Shown: piece after piece, positions 1 through 10,200 of the stretch
Layout of the letters: the number at the start of each line of letters is the position of its first letter
Numbering within the stretch: the stretch's first letter is position 1
Origin: Rhyzopertha dominica
Lineage: Eukaryota > Arthropoda > Insecta > Coleoptera > Bostrichidae
Assembly (NCBI GenBank): GCA_025024175.1
Contig: QCXZ01000075.1
Coordinates: forward strand, 4,774,001 to 4,838,000
DNA length: 64,000 nt
Direction: 5' to 3'
Notes under the pieces: model-generated
Databases searched by the model: none
Seen by the model: only the letters and a program-made list of their open reading frames with translations
What the model was told of the DNA's origin: nothing
Made by a program: the position numbers and the translations under genes

Positions 1-3000
1 CAACCTTACTATGCACATAGTAGGGACCGTTGAACAAAAGGAAAAACTTCTTTACTTCGGATTGCTCGGCTGAGGACAAGTTATGATTCCGAACCAACAC
101 TGGATCACCCTCCTTGAAAATAGTCGGTTTTAAAGTTTTATCCCTAAAAGCGCGTCTGCGTTCGGCTTTACTTAGTAAAGATTTCCTAGCCAAAACCCAT
201 ACATCTTCCCGGTTTACTTCCGCGATCTGGTTTTCGGGGTAGCAAATTAACTTGGTAACCCTGTTAGGTTCAACTTTCCCGAAATGCAAATAATTAGGTG
301 CAAAACCTGTGCTGTCGTGAACGGAATTGTTTATACAAAATTCTACCTCTGGCAGCATGGTAGCCCATTTTTTATGCTGTTGGTGGCACCACGTCCGTAA
401 TAATCGCCCAATTTCGCGGTTAACGCGTTCCGTCGCGTTACCCTGGGGGAAATACACCGACGTATTTTTTACCTTGATTCCCTCTTTACTTAACCCGTCT
501 CGCCAAACCTTCGACACGAACTGAGACCCATTGTCGCTCAGTATTGCCTGAGGCTTGCCCAGCTCTTGAACATATTTGGTCAGTATTTTATTTAACACCA
601 CTCGAGCGGAAGCCTTCTTTATTGCATATAGCCTAACCAATTTTGTAAATAGATCTACAACAACAAACAGGTAAGTAGCAGATGACAACGATCTAGGTAA
701 CGGCCCCATCAGATCGACCGACACCAATTCTCCCGGTTTATTTGGTATTACTGCGTGAGTTTCGCCCCTACATACATTAAACACTTTTGCCTTCTGACAG
801 ACATCGCAAGAACTTACAATTCTCCTTATATCCCGCCGCATTTTAGGCCAAAAGAAGGTTTGCTTCATTCGATCATAGATCTTCCGAGGACCATAATGAC
901 CCATGTCCACGTGTTGCTGCAACACCAAATCTACCACTTGATTCCTTGGTACACACAACTTATATCCCGGGTTTGCGTCCGTACCCCTCCTAAAAAGTAC
1001 TGACTCATGAAGTGCATACCACTGCACGATCTTGTCAGAGCATTCCGATCCCATCCTGTGTTCCAACAACTTAATTATCTTTTCGGTCCATACATCACTC
1101 CTTTGATCACCCCCCAACCTTTTAAAATTCTCCTTAACTTGTTTATATTCCTCACTTAAACGTATAGCAGATAAACATACAGAACCACCTTCTTCTGGTT
1201 TCTGAAGTGTCTCCTTAGAACAGCTTCTAGACAAAAAATCTGCTAACAGATTATCCTTGCCCTTACAATGCTCAATGGTCACATCAAATTCTTGAATGGC
1301 CATTACCCATCGATATAATCGACCACTCTTAATGTTGGTAGTCATTATAAATGATAGGGCCTTATGATCAGTAACCACTACCACTTCTCTACCCAACAAA
1401 ATAGTTCTCCACAGCTGCAGAGCGTACACAACTGCAAGCCCCTCCTTCTCCGTGACACTGTACGACAGCTCCGCTCCCCGCAATACTCTACTACAAAAAG
1501 CTATAAATCTCCTTTCCCCAGTCTGATCATCCCTCTGGAACAAGCAACCTCCTATGGCATAATCCGATGCATCGGTTTGAACATAGAATCTACGTGCCCA
1601 GTTTGGATGCGAAGCTACCTCAGCACCCAAATATGCTTCCTTTATTGCATCAAATGCTGCTTGCTCTTCACCTGTCCACTTCCATTTACATCCCTTTCTT
1701 AACAATCTCACCAGTGGTTGTGAAAGTCCCGCAAGGTCCTTGCAGAATCTCCTATCATAATTCACGGCTCCTAGGAATCCCCTTAACTCCTTAATACTTT
1801 TTGGTCTTTCATATTTAACTAGCGCCTCGATTCTTTTGGGATCTAATTTCACCCCTTCGGCAGTCAAGACATGCCCTACAAATGGAACTTCTGTCCTTAA
1901 AAACAATGATTTCCGCAGCTTAACCGTCATGCCTGCTTCGCGCAATCTTTGTAGTAATTCTTCTAGATGTTGCATGTGCTCGTCAAAATCCTTCGAGAAC
2001 ACTAAGAGATCATCTACGTAGGCAGTAGTAAATGAAGCTACCCTAGGCCCCAATACCTGTGTTAACCCTCTTATAAAGCTGGCGACTGATGTCGAGTAAC
2101 CAAAGGGAAGCCTGCAGAATTGATACACCTTATTCCCACACAAAAACCCTGTATATTTACGGTGATCTCTTCTAATAGGTATCTGCCAGTAAGCACTGGT
2201 TAAGTCGAGGGTACTCAACACCTGGCCTCGTTGAAATGTCATAAACAATTCATTTGGGTTGGGTGGTCTTACATGATCCTTCGCCATTCTTCTATTAAGA
2301 AATCTAGCATCAACACAAATACGAACTGATCCATCTTTCTTTTTCACAGTTACGAGAGGCGAAATGTACTCAGTTCTTGCCTCCTCTATTATCTTCCAAT
2401 CTAACATTTCCTGTATCTGCCTCTGCACTTCTTCGCGATGCACTAGTGGTATTGGGTACGGCTTAATGAAAAACGGCGATTCATCAGTCATCACTATTTC
2501 ATGTTCGTATCCCTGCGTTTCTCCTGGACATTCCGAGAATATGTCCTTAAACTCTAACAACAATTTACGTAATTGTTCCTTCATCCCATTGTCTCCTTCT
2601 ATTTTCTGTACTGCCCTATCAAAATCTTCCTCCTTGTACTGATGCTTCATGAATCCTTCAACAAAATTTATAGTGATATTATGTTTCTCATTCACACCAC
2701 TGAGCAATTTAATTTCACTTATTTCACCAGCAAAACTACACTGCATCACCATCCGTTGAAAATCTATTTTCACGTCATATTGGTGCATAAAATCACACCC
2801 AATAATCACATCCCTGGTTAGTTTAGGCACCACCACGCAATTCACTTCCACCATCCTATGACTCAATTTAACAGGTATCATAGCTTGTTCCACAATTCTT
2901 TGTTTGTCACTGCCTATGGCTCCGCCTACTACTATACCTATCACTGGTAATCTTGGCAGCACCATTCCATTCTGTTCCAGCTGTCTTAAAAATTTCTCAG

Positions 3001-4039
3001 ATACAGCGGAAACCTGTGCTCCTGAGTCTACCAAAACTTCAACGATCCTCTGCCCTATTTCTGCTTTTATGGTTGGCGACCATAACACTGTTTCTTTTAA
3101 CCCTTCTTCTTCTACGTCTCTCAATACTTCCTCCGTTTCTGTGAAAGTCGTTATTATACTAATCTCCCTTCTTTCCTGTTGTTGCTGTCCATTTGATTCA
3201 TTTAATCTTTCTATATTTCTTACAGGCTCACGTCCTGTGGGTCTATACTTTCCTCTTCTTTCTTGTTGTTGACTACTCCTATCCTCTGTAGCGCTGAATG
3301 TCTCATCGATTCTTTTTAGATATGCCTCTATTTCTTCTAAGGTCTTGTATCCTCCTGTTACAATTCCTCGTTGGATCTCGGGCGGAAAATGTTTCGTCAA
3401 GAACTCCATCAATCTACCCTCTTCTAATCCCTCGGACAAATAGGTGGCTTGGCTGGCCATTTTTAACAGATAGTCTGCCCTACTTCCCACTGTATACTTT
3501 CCATACTTTATTTCGCAGAACAAATCACGCTCCTGTTCGACCCCCCAATAACGATCGGTGAACTTCCTGCTAAATACCTCAAAATTCGTAAAGGAATCTT
3601 GTTTTGCCGTTACCCAATCGACAGCCGAACCCCTTAAGCACTCTACTGCCAAACCTACTTTCGCATTTTCAGGCACCCCGGCCTCTAAAAACAATTTTTC
3701 TAATTTTTTTAAAAAGAACTTGGGATGCATATTTCCATTCGGTCTAAAAAACAAATTTGTACCCCCCAATTCTTTCCAAAGCATAATATATGATTTCGAA
3801 CGCTCTAACCCCCCTTGACTCGACGTCACACCTGTCCTCATCTCATCTACCTGTTCACTACCAGTGACATTAGACTGATTCGACGGTACCGAATTGGCTA
3901 ACTGCGCCATACACACCTGCATCTGTGCCATACTATCGGCTAACCGACACAAAACCGATTCTAAGTTAGATGGTTCGCGGTTTACACTATCANTGCTTTC
4001 TGCCATCTTGGGTTCTTGTCTTNTCCTAGCTCTAGGCAT
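1..4039 (-). CDS. Fused Gag-Pol polyprotein of Gypsy-A (C-terminus off window)
   Basis: Encodes the capsid protein and the enzymes for retrotransposition. The ATG at 4039-4037 opens a frame of at least 1,346 codons; I checked that all landmark motifs below are in the same frame and saw no stop. Gag region about residues 1-300; aspartic protease VDSGA with Asp at about 338; reverse transcriptase with YVDD at 674-677; RNase H TDASDYA at about 822; integrase with an HHCC zinc site near plus positions 800-910, DNGSQF at about 1,169, and the third acidic residue in NATERVN. Gag and Pol share one frame, so no frameshift is needed. I see no CCHC zinc knuckle between capsid and protease, only an Arg/Gln-rich stretch. 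Two ambiguous bases (near 3992 and 4023) fall close to the N-terminus. Looks coding-competent over the visible part. Confidence 0.92.
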   Translation of the reverse strand, partial: MPRARXRQEPKMAESXDSVNREPSNLESVLCRLADSMAQMQVCMAQLANSVPSNQSNVTGSEQVDEMRTGVTSSQGGLERSKSYIMLWKELGGTNLFFRPNGNMHPKFFLKKLEKLFLEAGVPENAKVGLAVECLRGSAVDWVTAKQDSFTNFEVFSRKFTDRYWGVEQERDLFCEIKYGKYTVGSRADYLLKMASQATYLSEGLEEGRLMEFLTKHFPPEIQRGIVTGGYKTLEEIEAYLKRIDETFSATEDRSSQQQERRGKYRPTGREPVRNIERLNESNGQQQQERREISIITTFTETEEVLRDVEEEGLKETVLWSPTIKAEIGQRIVEVLVDSGAQVSAVSEKFLRQLEQNGMVLPRLPVIGIVVGGAIGSDKQRIVEQAMIPVKLSHRMVEVNCVVVPKLTRDVIIGCDFMHQYDVKIDFQRMVMQCSFAGEISEIKLLSGVNEKHNITINFVEGFMKHQYKEEDFDRAVQKIEGDNGMKEQLRKLLLEFKDIFSECPGETQGYEHEIVMTDESPFFIKPYPIPLVHREEVQRQIQEMLDWKIIEEARTEYISPLVTVKKKDGSVRICVDARFLNRRMAKDHVRPPNPNELFMTFQRGQVLSTLDLTSAYWQIPIRRDHRKYTGFLCGNKVYQFCRLPFGYSTSVASFIRGLTQVLGPRVASFTTAYVDDLLVFSKDFDEHMQHLEELLQRLREAGMTVKLRKSLFLRTEVPFVGHVLTAEGVKLDPKRIEALVKYERPKSIKELRGFLGAVNYDRRFCKDLAGLSQPLVRLLRKGCKWKWTGEEQAAFDAIKEAYLGAEVASHPNWARRFYVQTDASDYAIGGCLFQRDDQTGERRFIAFCSRVLRGAELSYSVTEKEGLAVVYALQLWRTILLGREVVVVTDHKALSFIMTTNIKSGRLYRWVMAIQEFDVTIEHCKGKDNLLADFLSRSCSKETLQKPEEGGSVCLSAIRLSEEYKQVKENFKRLGGDQRSDVWTEKIIKLLEHRMGSECSDKIVQWYALHESVLFRRGTDANPGYKLCVPRNQVVDLVLQQHVDMGHYGPRKIYDRMKQTFFWPKMRRDIRRIVSSCDVCQKAKVFNVCRGETHAVIPNKPGELVSVDLMGPLPRSLSSATYLFVVVDLFTKLVRLYAIKKASARVVLNKILTKYVQELGKPQAILSDNGSQFVSKVWRDGLSKEGIKVKNTSVYFPQGNATERVNREIGRLLRTWCHQQHKKWATMLPEVEFCINNSVHDSTGFAPNYLHFGKVEPNRVTKLICYPENQIAEVNREDVWVLARKSLLSKAERRRAFRDKTLKPTIFKEGDPVLVRNHNLSSAEQSEVKKFFLLFNGPYYVHSKV

Positions 4040-4144
4040 TAACTTCTTCTTTACAAAACAATTCAACAATCAAACATGCAAATATCTATACACTCAATCT
4101 GATAATTGAACAATGTCCAGCTAGCTATCATGCAAGTATCGTGC

Positions 4145-4161
4145 CCACCGATTGGGTGCCA
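4145..4161 (-). promoter_or_regulatory. Primer-binding site of Gypsy-A
   Basis: On the minus strand TGGCACCCAATCGGTGG lies seven bases inside the LTR end and upstream of gag. TGG followed by a tRNA-3'-end-like complement is the usual form of a minus-strand primer site. I cannot assign the tRNA from memory. Confidence 0.65.
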
Positions 4162-4168
4162 AATATAA

Positions 4169-4762
4169 TGCTCCCTTCTTATAAGGGAAGTAGATTCTTT
4201 CCTTTAACGTAATCTGAATAGCAGTGGTGAAATAACAGAAAAGCATTTAAAGACAAACCACTTTATTACATTAAAGTCAAGCAACTAAAAAAATAACACG
4301 CGTCGAAAAACGTTCGAACGAAAATCAGTTTATTCCTGCCCGTAAAAGAAAATAATTAGTTTGTTCACTTATCTGTTCGTTGCAAGCTCGCTCACACGAA
4401 GAACTTTCCAAGATTGCTGTATAACGCAGCTGGCTGGGATGACGCAATAGCGGCAGGTGTATCGCCTCCGCTCGTCACAAGTCCGCGTGCACGGCGATCT
4501 CTTAACTCCAGGAAGAAATCTCCACCAGGAGATTTATCCTTGCTGATAATGACGACGGTGGAAGCTTTCCAACTTTGGGTGAAGCCAACACCACAAAACA
4601 CAAGCTTGTCTTCCTTTCTAGCCCTTCAGGCAGCTAGAAACACCACCAGCGAGCACTTCGGCGTACCGACCAGCATTCTTCGCCGCACACCGCCTACTCC
4701 ACTAAAACTAACATGGTTGCCAGGCGTACACTTTTGTCCGGCTTACGCACTGTTTGATTACA
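4169..4762 (-). repeat. 5' LTR of Gypsy-A (594 bp)
   Basis: Plus-strand sequence begins TGCTCCC at 4169 and ends ATTACA at 4762, so both strands show the TG...CA ends of an LTR. It lies between the primer site and the point where Gypsy-B LTR sequence resumes. The partner 3' LTR is outside the window, so the length cannot be confirmed by comparison. The short open frames in it (for example 4414-4797 and 4392-4601) look incidental. Confidence 0.75.
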
Positions 4763-6398
4763 AATTAAGCTGTAAAGAAATTATCAGAAACAAGTGAGGA
4801 GACAGGGGTTCACGTAAACAAGACATCACAGGGCAAACAAGGGCAAATATCGAAACAAACATAAGAGGACAACTTAACAAGACAGGTATATACACAAACA
4901 CATAATACATGAGGGAAACATATACAATGAAGACAGCCTTGTATGACTCATTCAGCGTGGTTCTCGAAGGCAATAGCCTAGAGCTAAAATCCCATATCCC
5001 GCAGTAAATGATGCCTCGGCTTTTGGTACGTGGAGACGCTATGCTCACAACGCCCAGCCTAGAGTTCGAAGGAGCACATCACCACTGTCTCTCAGTGAAG
5101 CCTTTCGGGCTTCGAGAGCACCCACGTTGTAGGATATTCTTGGTAGCCTAACAGCCTTTGATCTCTGCTAGAGGCATTCCCAACGAAAAGTCACACCAAA
5201 TAAAGCCAGCAGTGGCCTGATAAATAAGAAGGTCGATACCAATACATAAAATAGGGCAAGTCAATAGGAAATTAGCACAAATTACATTACGGAATAAATA
5301 ATAAATAAGTTCACATGAAACAAAGATATTTGGGCAGCAAAACAGACGATATTAAAAGGATATTATTAAAATGCTATATACGAAGATTTGTACGAGAAGA
5401 TTGTTACCTAACGTTTCCACCGTGACATCCCCCAGCTCGGTAACCGTCGTGGAAGGTTCCGGCTCAGTACGGCGGCACCGTCGCCGTGGGCCTGGGGTAG
5501 GATGCGAGTGCGCGGCACGCTTCATTCTGGTGGGGCAATCCCCTATGGTTACGGAGCGCCGTCTTTGTTGTGCTGCTTACGGACGGTGACCTCGTCGCTA
5601 ACTGTTAAGAGGCGGATAGGTGCTTTCCAGAGGTCACCTAGTCCACGGAGGACTTAGCGTCAGCAATGGAGCACCAGGTTAGAACTAGGATAGGTAATTC
5701 TCCAGGGGTCACCCAGTCCACACAGGACTTAGCGTCAGCAATGGAGGTTACCTAGGACAATTAGGACTGGCACTTCCCCAGGGGTCACCTGGTCCACGGA
5801 GGACCTAGCGTCAGCAATGGGGGTTACCAGAGGGAGCGAGCTCGGTTCCGAATTGGACTACCACAGGGTCACCTCGTCCACAGGGGACGTAGCGTCAGCA
5901 GGTGATAGTTACAAAACGTTACTTAACTCGGAGAGTTCGAACTAGGCTTCGATTCAATCTATCACGGGGTCACCCGGTCTGCAAGAGACCTAGCGTCAGC
6001 AGGTGATAGATTCAAACGTTCCCTAGCTCACAAAGCTGGAAAAGCTATGTCGATATTGGACTACCACAGGGTCACCTATCCCCGAGAGGATTAGCGTCAG
6101 CAGGCAGTAAGTTCAATACGGCAATAGCTTTGAAGAAGTGGTCGAAACCTGAAAGAGATCTCAAGTGTCCTCGCGGCCCTAAAGCCGCTGTTTTTATGCA
6201 TTTTTGGCAGCCCAGATTAGAGAGGGGTCGAATCACGTTCTAGATTAGAGTGGGGTCATCGATGTAGTAGGACGGCGCCAACATATGTGCGCGATCGGGA
6301 CTTTTCTCCCGAGCTGCAGGTGGTGGGAGCTTTCAGGCACGAGCGTAATTGTATGCAAAATAATAATTAAAAATAGCACCTAGGGGTGAAATGTTTCA
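4763..6398 (-). repeat. 3' LTR of Gypsy-B, truncated by Gypsy-A
   Basis: Direct repeat of 12274-13909, in the same orientation. On the minus strand it starts TGAAACATTTC right after the polypurine tract at 6399. It ends mid-LTR at 4763 (AATTAAGC on plus), where the other copy continues for 514 more bases to its CA end at 11760. Short frames here (4758-5048, 5371-5589) recur in the other copy and are LTR sequence, not genes. Confidence 0.9.
5619..6114 (-). repeat. Six-unit structured repeat array in the Gypsy-B 3' LTR
   Basis: Constant boxes GGTCACC start at 5632, 5707, 5783, 5867, 5968 and 6070 (spacing 75 to 102). Each is followed by a short hairpin and then AGCGTCAGCA. The hairpin arms change together: AGTCC/GGACT (units 1 and 2), GGTCC/GGACC (3), CGTCC/GGACG (4), GGTCT/AGACC (5), ATCC/GGAT (6). 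Flanking arms also pair, for example GGTGCT/AGCACC in unit 1 and AATCTATCAC/GTGATAGATT in unit 5. Function unknown; a folded RNA element or a set of protein-binding sites are both possible. Confidence 0.8.
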
Positions 6399-6410
6399 GT
6401 CTCCCCCTCA
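6399..6410 (-). promoter_or_regulatory. Polypurine tract of Gypsy-B
   Basis: The minus strand reads TGAGGGGGAGAC immediately before the TG that opens the 3' LTR at 6398. A purine run at this point is the plus-strand primer of LTR retroelements, and it fixes the LTR boundary independently of the repeat comparison. Confidence 0.85.
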
Positions 6411-6654
6411 CTTTGTGAATTATAGTTGTACGGTAAGACACAAAGTGAATAACACACTAAATCACACTGTCGCCCTGAAATAGAAATGATGGTTTGTAAA
6501 TAAAAGAAGCAGGATACTTATTAAGAATTTATTATTACAAGGATAATCTGTATTTTTACTTGAAACATAAACCTACGGAACATTAGTTGTACGATATGAT
6601 TATAAACAAACTAATTCTATGGCACTACTACGTACGGGACGCCACTCAGTCGTC

Positions 6655-7152
6655 TTACACTGTCTTGGTCACATTAAGCTCACTCGCGAAAGTTTTTTGT
6701 TTGTTTTGTCTTTGTTTTTGTCTATAACGCCTTCGATGGTCCTTTCTGCCATTTCCCCAGCTGCTGGTACCCTCCGGATAAGGACACTTCCTGGGACTGT
6801 TGAATCTGGGTGGAGTAGGCGGCAGTGGATCAATGCAGGGCACGCATTGGGTGAGTTCCCGCAAAATCCTGCATACCTCCTGGTCCTCGGGCGTTGGTGT
6901 GGATTCCTCCATACGTTTCCATTGATTTGTATCTATCCGTTTGAGATGCAGTATCGATCTCTGCAACGGATTCCCAGAGTATTTTCTGGGATCAGTCGGT
7001 CGCAATTTCCTTACTGCGGCGAGAAACTCCTCCAGTCCCTTTCCCGGAGTTTCCGGTCGCGCCAAAGGTTCTGTTTCAGGCATCGTTAATTTCCTCCTTT
7101 TACTACGCTCACGAACTCGTTCGCGGATCACTTCTTCGGTCAGTTGTGACAT
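6655..7152 (-). CDS. ORF3 of Gypsy-B, unknown basic protein
   Basis: An intact 165-codon frame between integrase and the 3' LTR, the position where some Gypsy elements carry env. The protein has no visible signal peptide or membrane segment, so it is not an envelope protein of the usual kind. It starts MSQLTEEVIRERVRERSKRR, highly charged, has a Pro-rich middle (about residues 105-125) and ends with an Arg/Lys/Gln-rich tail (about residues 135-152) that resembles a nuclear-localisation or RNA-binding tail. It lies 93 bases downstream of the pol stop. Expression would need a spliced or subgenomic mRNA. I do not recognise the family; a decayed or chance frame remains possible, but 165 codons without a stop in a coding slot argues for a real accessory protein. 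Confidence 0.6.
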   Translation of the reverse strand: MSQLTEEVIRERVRERSKRRKLTMPETEPLARPETPGKGLEEFLAAVRKLRPTDPRKYSGNPLQRSILHLKRIDTNQWKRMEESTPTPEDQEVCRILRELTQCVPCIDPLPPTPPRFNSPRKCPYPEGTSSWGNGRKDHRRRYRQKQRQNKQKTFASELNVTKTV

Positions 7153-7245
7153 CGTGTTAGGTTTTTTCTAGACTGCCTATTGAAACTTCGCAATGACCTG
7201 CTCTAGCGATGCTGCCTCAACGCCCTGCATCTGGTTTTTGTCATT

Positions 7246-10200
7246 TTACATAACATATGGGACTAGGTTCGTGGTATTGAACACTCCCTTCAGTTGGCCT
7301 GTTTGTCCGTCGGCCAACTGATAAGTATTTTTATGGGGATTTGCAACGATTTTGAAAGGCCCCTCGTATAATAAGCATAGTTTCCCAGTAACCCCTTCAA
7401 GAGCATTGGATATTGCTTTAGTCTTCAATAGAACGAGATCTCCCAATTGGAATCCCACTATTTTGCCCTTACGGTTAGAGGCACGCTTCAGGGTCCTTTT
7501 TATGGTGAATTCCTTTACCTGCTGCTGGAGCTCGCCTTTCTTTATGACAGGCGGAGGGATATAGCGGTAAACCTCACGGTCCAACAGATGTTTTGGCGGC
7601 GTGTTTAATGGTAACTCCAGTGGCGTGCAGCCGGTACTACTGTGGGGCACGGAATTGAAGCACTGTTCAATATCGGGAATTACNGTGGGCCAATTCCTTT
7701 GACGTTCATGACAATAAGCCCGTAAAAAGCGTCCCAGTTCACGCATATACCTTTCGGAGCGGTTCGACTGTGGGTGTCGGATGGAAGAATAGGTAACACG
7801 GATGTTGTTTCCTTGAAGCCTATCCCGCCAAAGTTTTGAAGTGAACTGTGTTCAATGGTCGGTCAGAACTGCCTTGGGCCTCAGTATCGGAATTAGGTCT
7901 TGTATTACACGGTTTGATGCAGCCACCGCACTGGCTTTCTTCATTGGGAATAATTTTAGGTATTTTGAAAAAACGTCGATTGCCACCAAAATGTAGGACA
8001 CCCCCCCTCTTCCTGTGGGCAATAGGCCGAAAAAGTCGAGAGCCACCAGTTCCCCGACTGATTTTGCCGTTATAGGTTGTAGTGGTCCTTCGAGGGTATA
8101 GTTTCGATGTTTAGTCCTTTGACACAAGTCACAGCTCCTCAGGATGCGATGNATGTCTCTAGCCATATTTTTCCAATAATACCGTCGCCGCATGATGTTA
8201 AAAATTTTGGAGCTTCCGAAATGCCCCATCTCGTAGTGATAGTGCCACGTAAGCTTATCCTGCAATCCCCTGGGAATAACTAGTACTTTCAGGTTATAAA
8301 ACGGGTGATAGTATANGAGGACCCCATTTTCTACGATGTAGTTAGCTAATAATCGTTTCTCGGATTCGTTATTAGGTGGCAGCTGCCCTTCTTTGCTCTT
8401 TATTATTTTAGCCAGGCATGGATCTGTTCTTTGTCGCTGCGGTAGGTTACTTAGCTCACTCAGTATTTCTGCAGTATCCTCTACTTGGAACGTAGCGATT
8501 AAGGGCTCGCTATTCTGGTGATCACCGGTTTTATCCGTAGGAAATCTGGATAGTATGTCTGCTATCTTGTTTTCCTTGCCCGGAATGTGCTGGATGTCAA
8601 AATTAAACTGCTGGATGAATAACATCCACCGCGTTAATCGCTCGTTCAAAAATCGGCATTGTTTCAGGAAGGTGAGGGCGTGATGGTCCGTTTTAATAAT
8701 AACGTGCGCGCCGGCTACGTACAATCGTGTTTTCTGAAGGGCGTACACAATTGCCAAAAGTTCTTTTTCTGTCGTGCCGTAAAATAATTCAGGTCCGTGC
8801 AAGCTGCGACTAATAAACATAATGACCCTTTTCTCATGCTGATCGTCCAGTTGGTATAACACACCTCCAAGGGCATAATGCGAACTATCCGTCTCTAGGA
8901 AGTATCCACGTTTCGGATCAGGGTGGTGAAGGAGGACAGTATCCAAGAACTTTTCCTTGACTTCCCTGAACGCCAGTTCCTCTTCTTCCTTCCATTCCCA
9001 TTTAGCCCCTTTTCTCAGCAAATGTGAAAGTTTCTGGGTGACGCCACTGTACTGTTCCACAAAGCGGCGGTAATAATTGCATAACCCTAGGAAGGCCCGG
9101 AGTTCCTTCACCCTTGTAGGCGCCGGGAACCTTTGAATGGCCTCGATTTTCTCTGGATCCGTGCGGATACCTGTCGGTGTCAAGATATGTCCCAAAAACT
9201 TTACTTCTTGACGCATAAACTCTGATTTCTCAAGATTGATTGTCATGTTTGCTCTCTGCAATTTGTTCAAGACAGCTTCTAGGTGTATAAGATGCTCTTC
9301 ATATGTCGTAGATGCGATAAGCAGATCGTCTATATAATTGTGCGTGAACTGCCGGGTTTCCGTTCCTAGTATTTGATCCATACACCGTGAAAAGCTGGCT
9401 ACCGCTGATTTGATCCCGAAGGGGAGAACTAAATAAACATAGGAACGTCCGTTATATAAAAAAGCGGTGTATGCTTGGCTTTCCTCTTCTAGGGGAATTT
9501 GCCAGTAAGATGACACTAAATCGATGCTAGACAGATATCGACAATCGTGAAACTGTTGTAGTAACTCTTCAGTTGACGGAGGGCTCTCAGTATCGGCAAC
9601 CATCCTTTCGTTCAATGCTCTTGCATCGAGACAAATGCGTATCGATCCATCCTTTTTTTCACCACCGTCATAGGACTAGAGTAAGGTGAAGCTCTTCGTG
9701 CAATAATCCCGAGGCTTTCCATTTCGGCAAGTTTTTTTTCCACCGCGGGTCGAAGACTAAAAGGAATGGGGTAACTCTTTTTGACAAACGGCGTGTTATC
9801 CTTCATTTGTATCTGGTGCGAGTACAAATGTGTTCGACCCGGGNCCTCGGAAAATAGGTCCTTATACCTGTGCAGTAGTTCTCTCAATCTTATCCTTTGA
9901 TGGGGATCGACGGCGGCCTCGTCAGTCTTTTTCTTTAGTAGAGTTTCCCCTTGCAGCGGTTTGGTGGTGATATAGCAATTTTGACTGGTCACTTCTGGGT
10001 CAACAGAAACCTTCAGTTCAGTTTCAATTATAATTCGAAAAGGAACCCGCACAATTCCTTGATGTGGATGGTGCAAAGTCAATGCTTTTCCCAGTAAACA
10101 AATACGAGCTCCGTATTTTTGGAGCCAGTCGATGCCTATTATACAAGGTCGGACTAAATCCGGGATTATCAAACAGCAAAATTCGAAGGGTAGCATGACC

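Larger units (their letters stand above)
1..4762 (-). mobile_element. Gypsy-A: Ty3/Gypsy LTR retrotransposon, partial at the window edge
   Basis: Reading the minus strand from 4762: an LTR beginning TG and ending CA (4762 to 4169), a primer-binding site (4161 to 4145), and a single Gag-Pol frame from 4039 that is still open at base 1. Domain order protease, reverse transcriptase, RNase H, integrase defines Ty3/Gypsy rather than Copia. The 3' end and 3' LTR lie beyond the left edge. The element abuts the broken 3' LTR of Gypsy-B at 4762/4763, which suggests it inserted there and is the younger of the two. Coordinates of the right end rest on the TG/CA boundary and on where the Gypsy-B repeat stops. 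Confidence 0.9.

Noticed and set aside
327..3818. Short plus-strand frames across Gypsy-A
   Set aside because: They are the complement of the continuous minus-strand Gag-Pol frame.
4758..5589. Frames that occur twice at a distance of 7,511 bases (4758-5048 with 12206-12559; 5371-5589 with 12882-13100)
   Set aside because: They lie in the two LTR copies of Gypsy-B and have no domain; duplication follows from the LTR, not from selection on a protein.
5584..5620. GGTGACCTCGTCGCTA as a seventh inverted unit of the LTR array
   Set aside because: Only the box complement matches; the hairpin and second box are missing.
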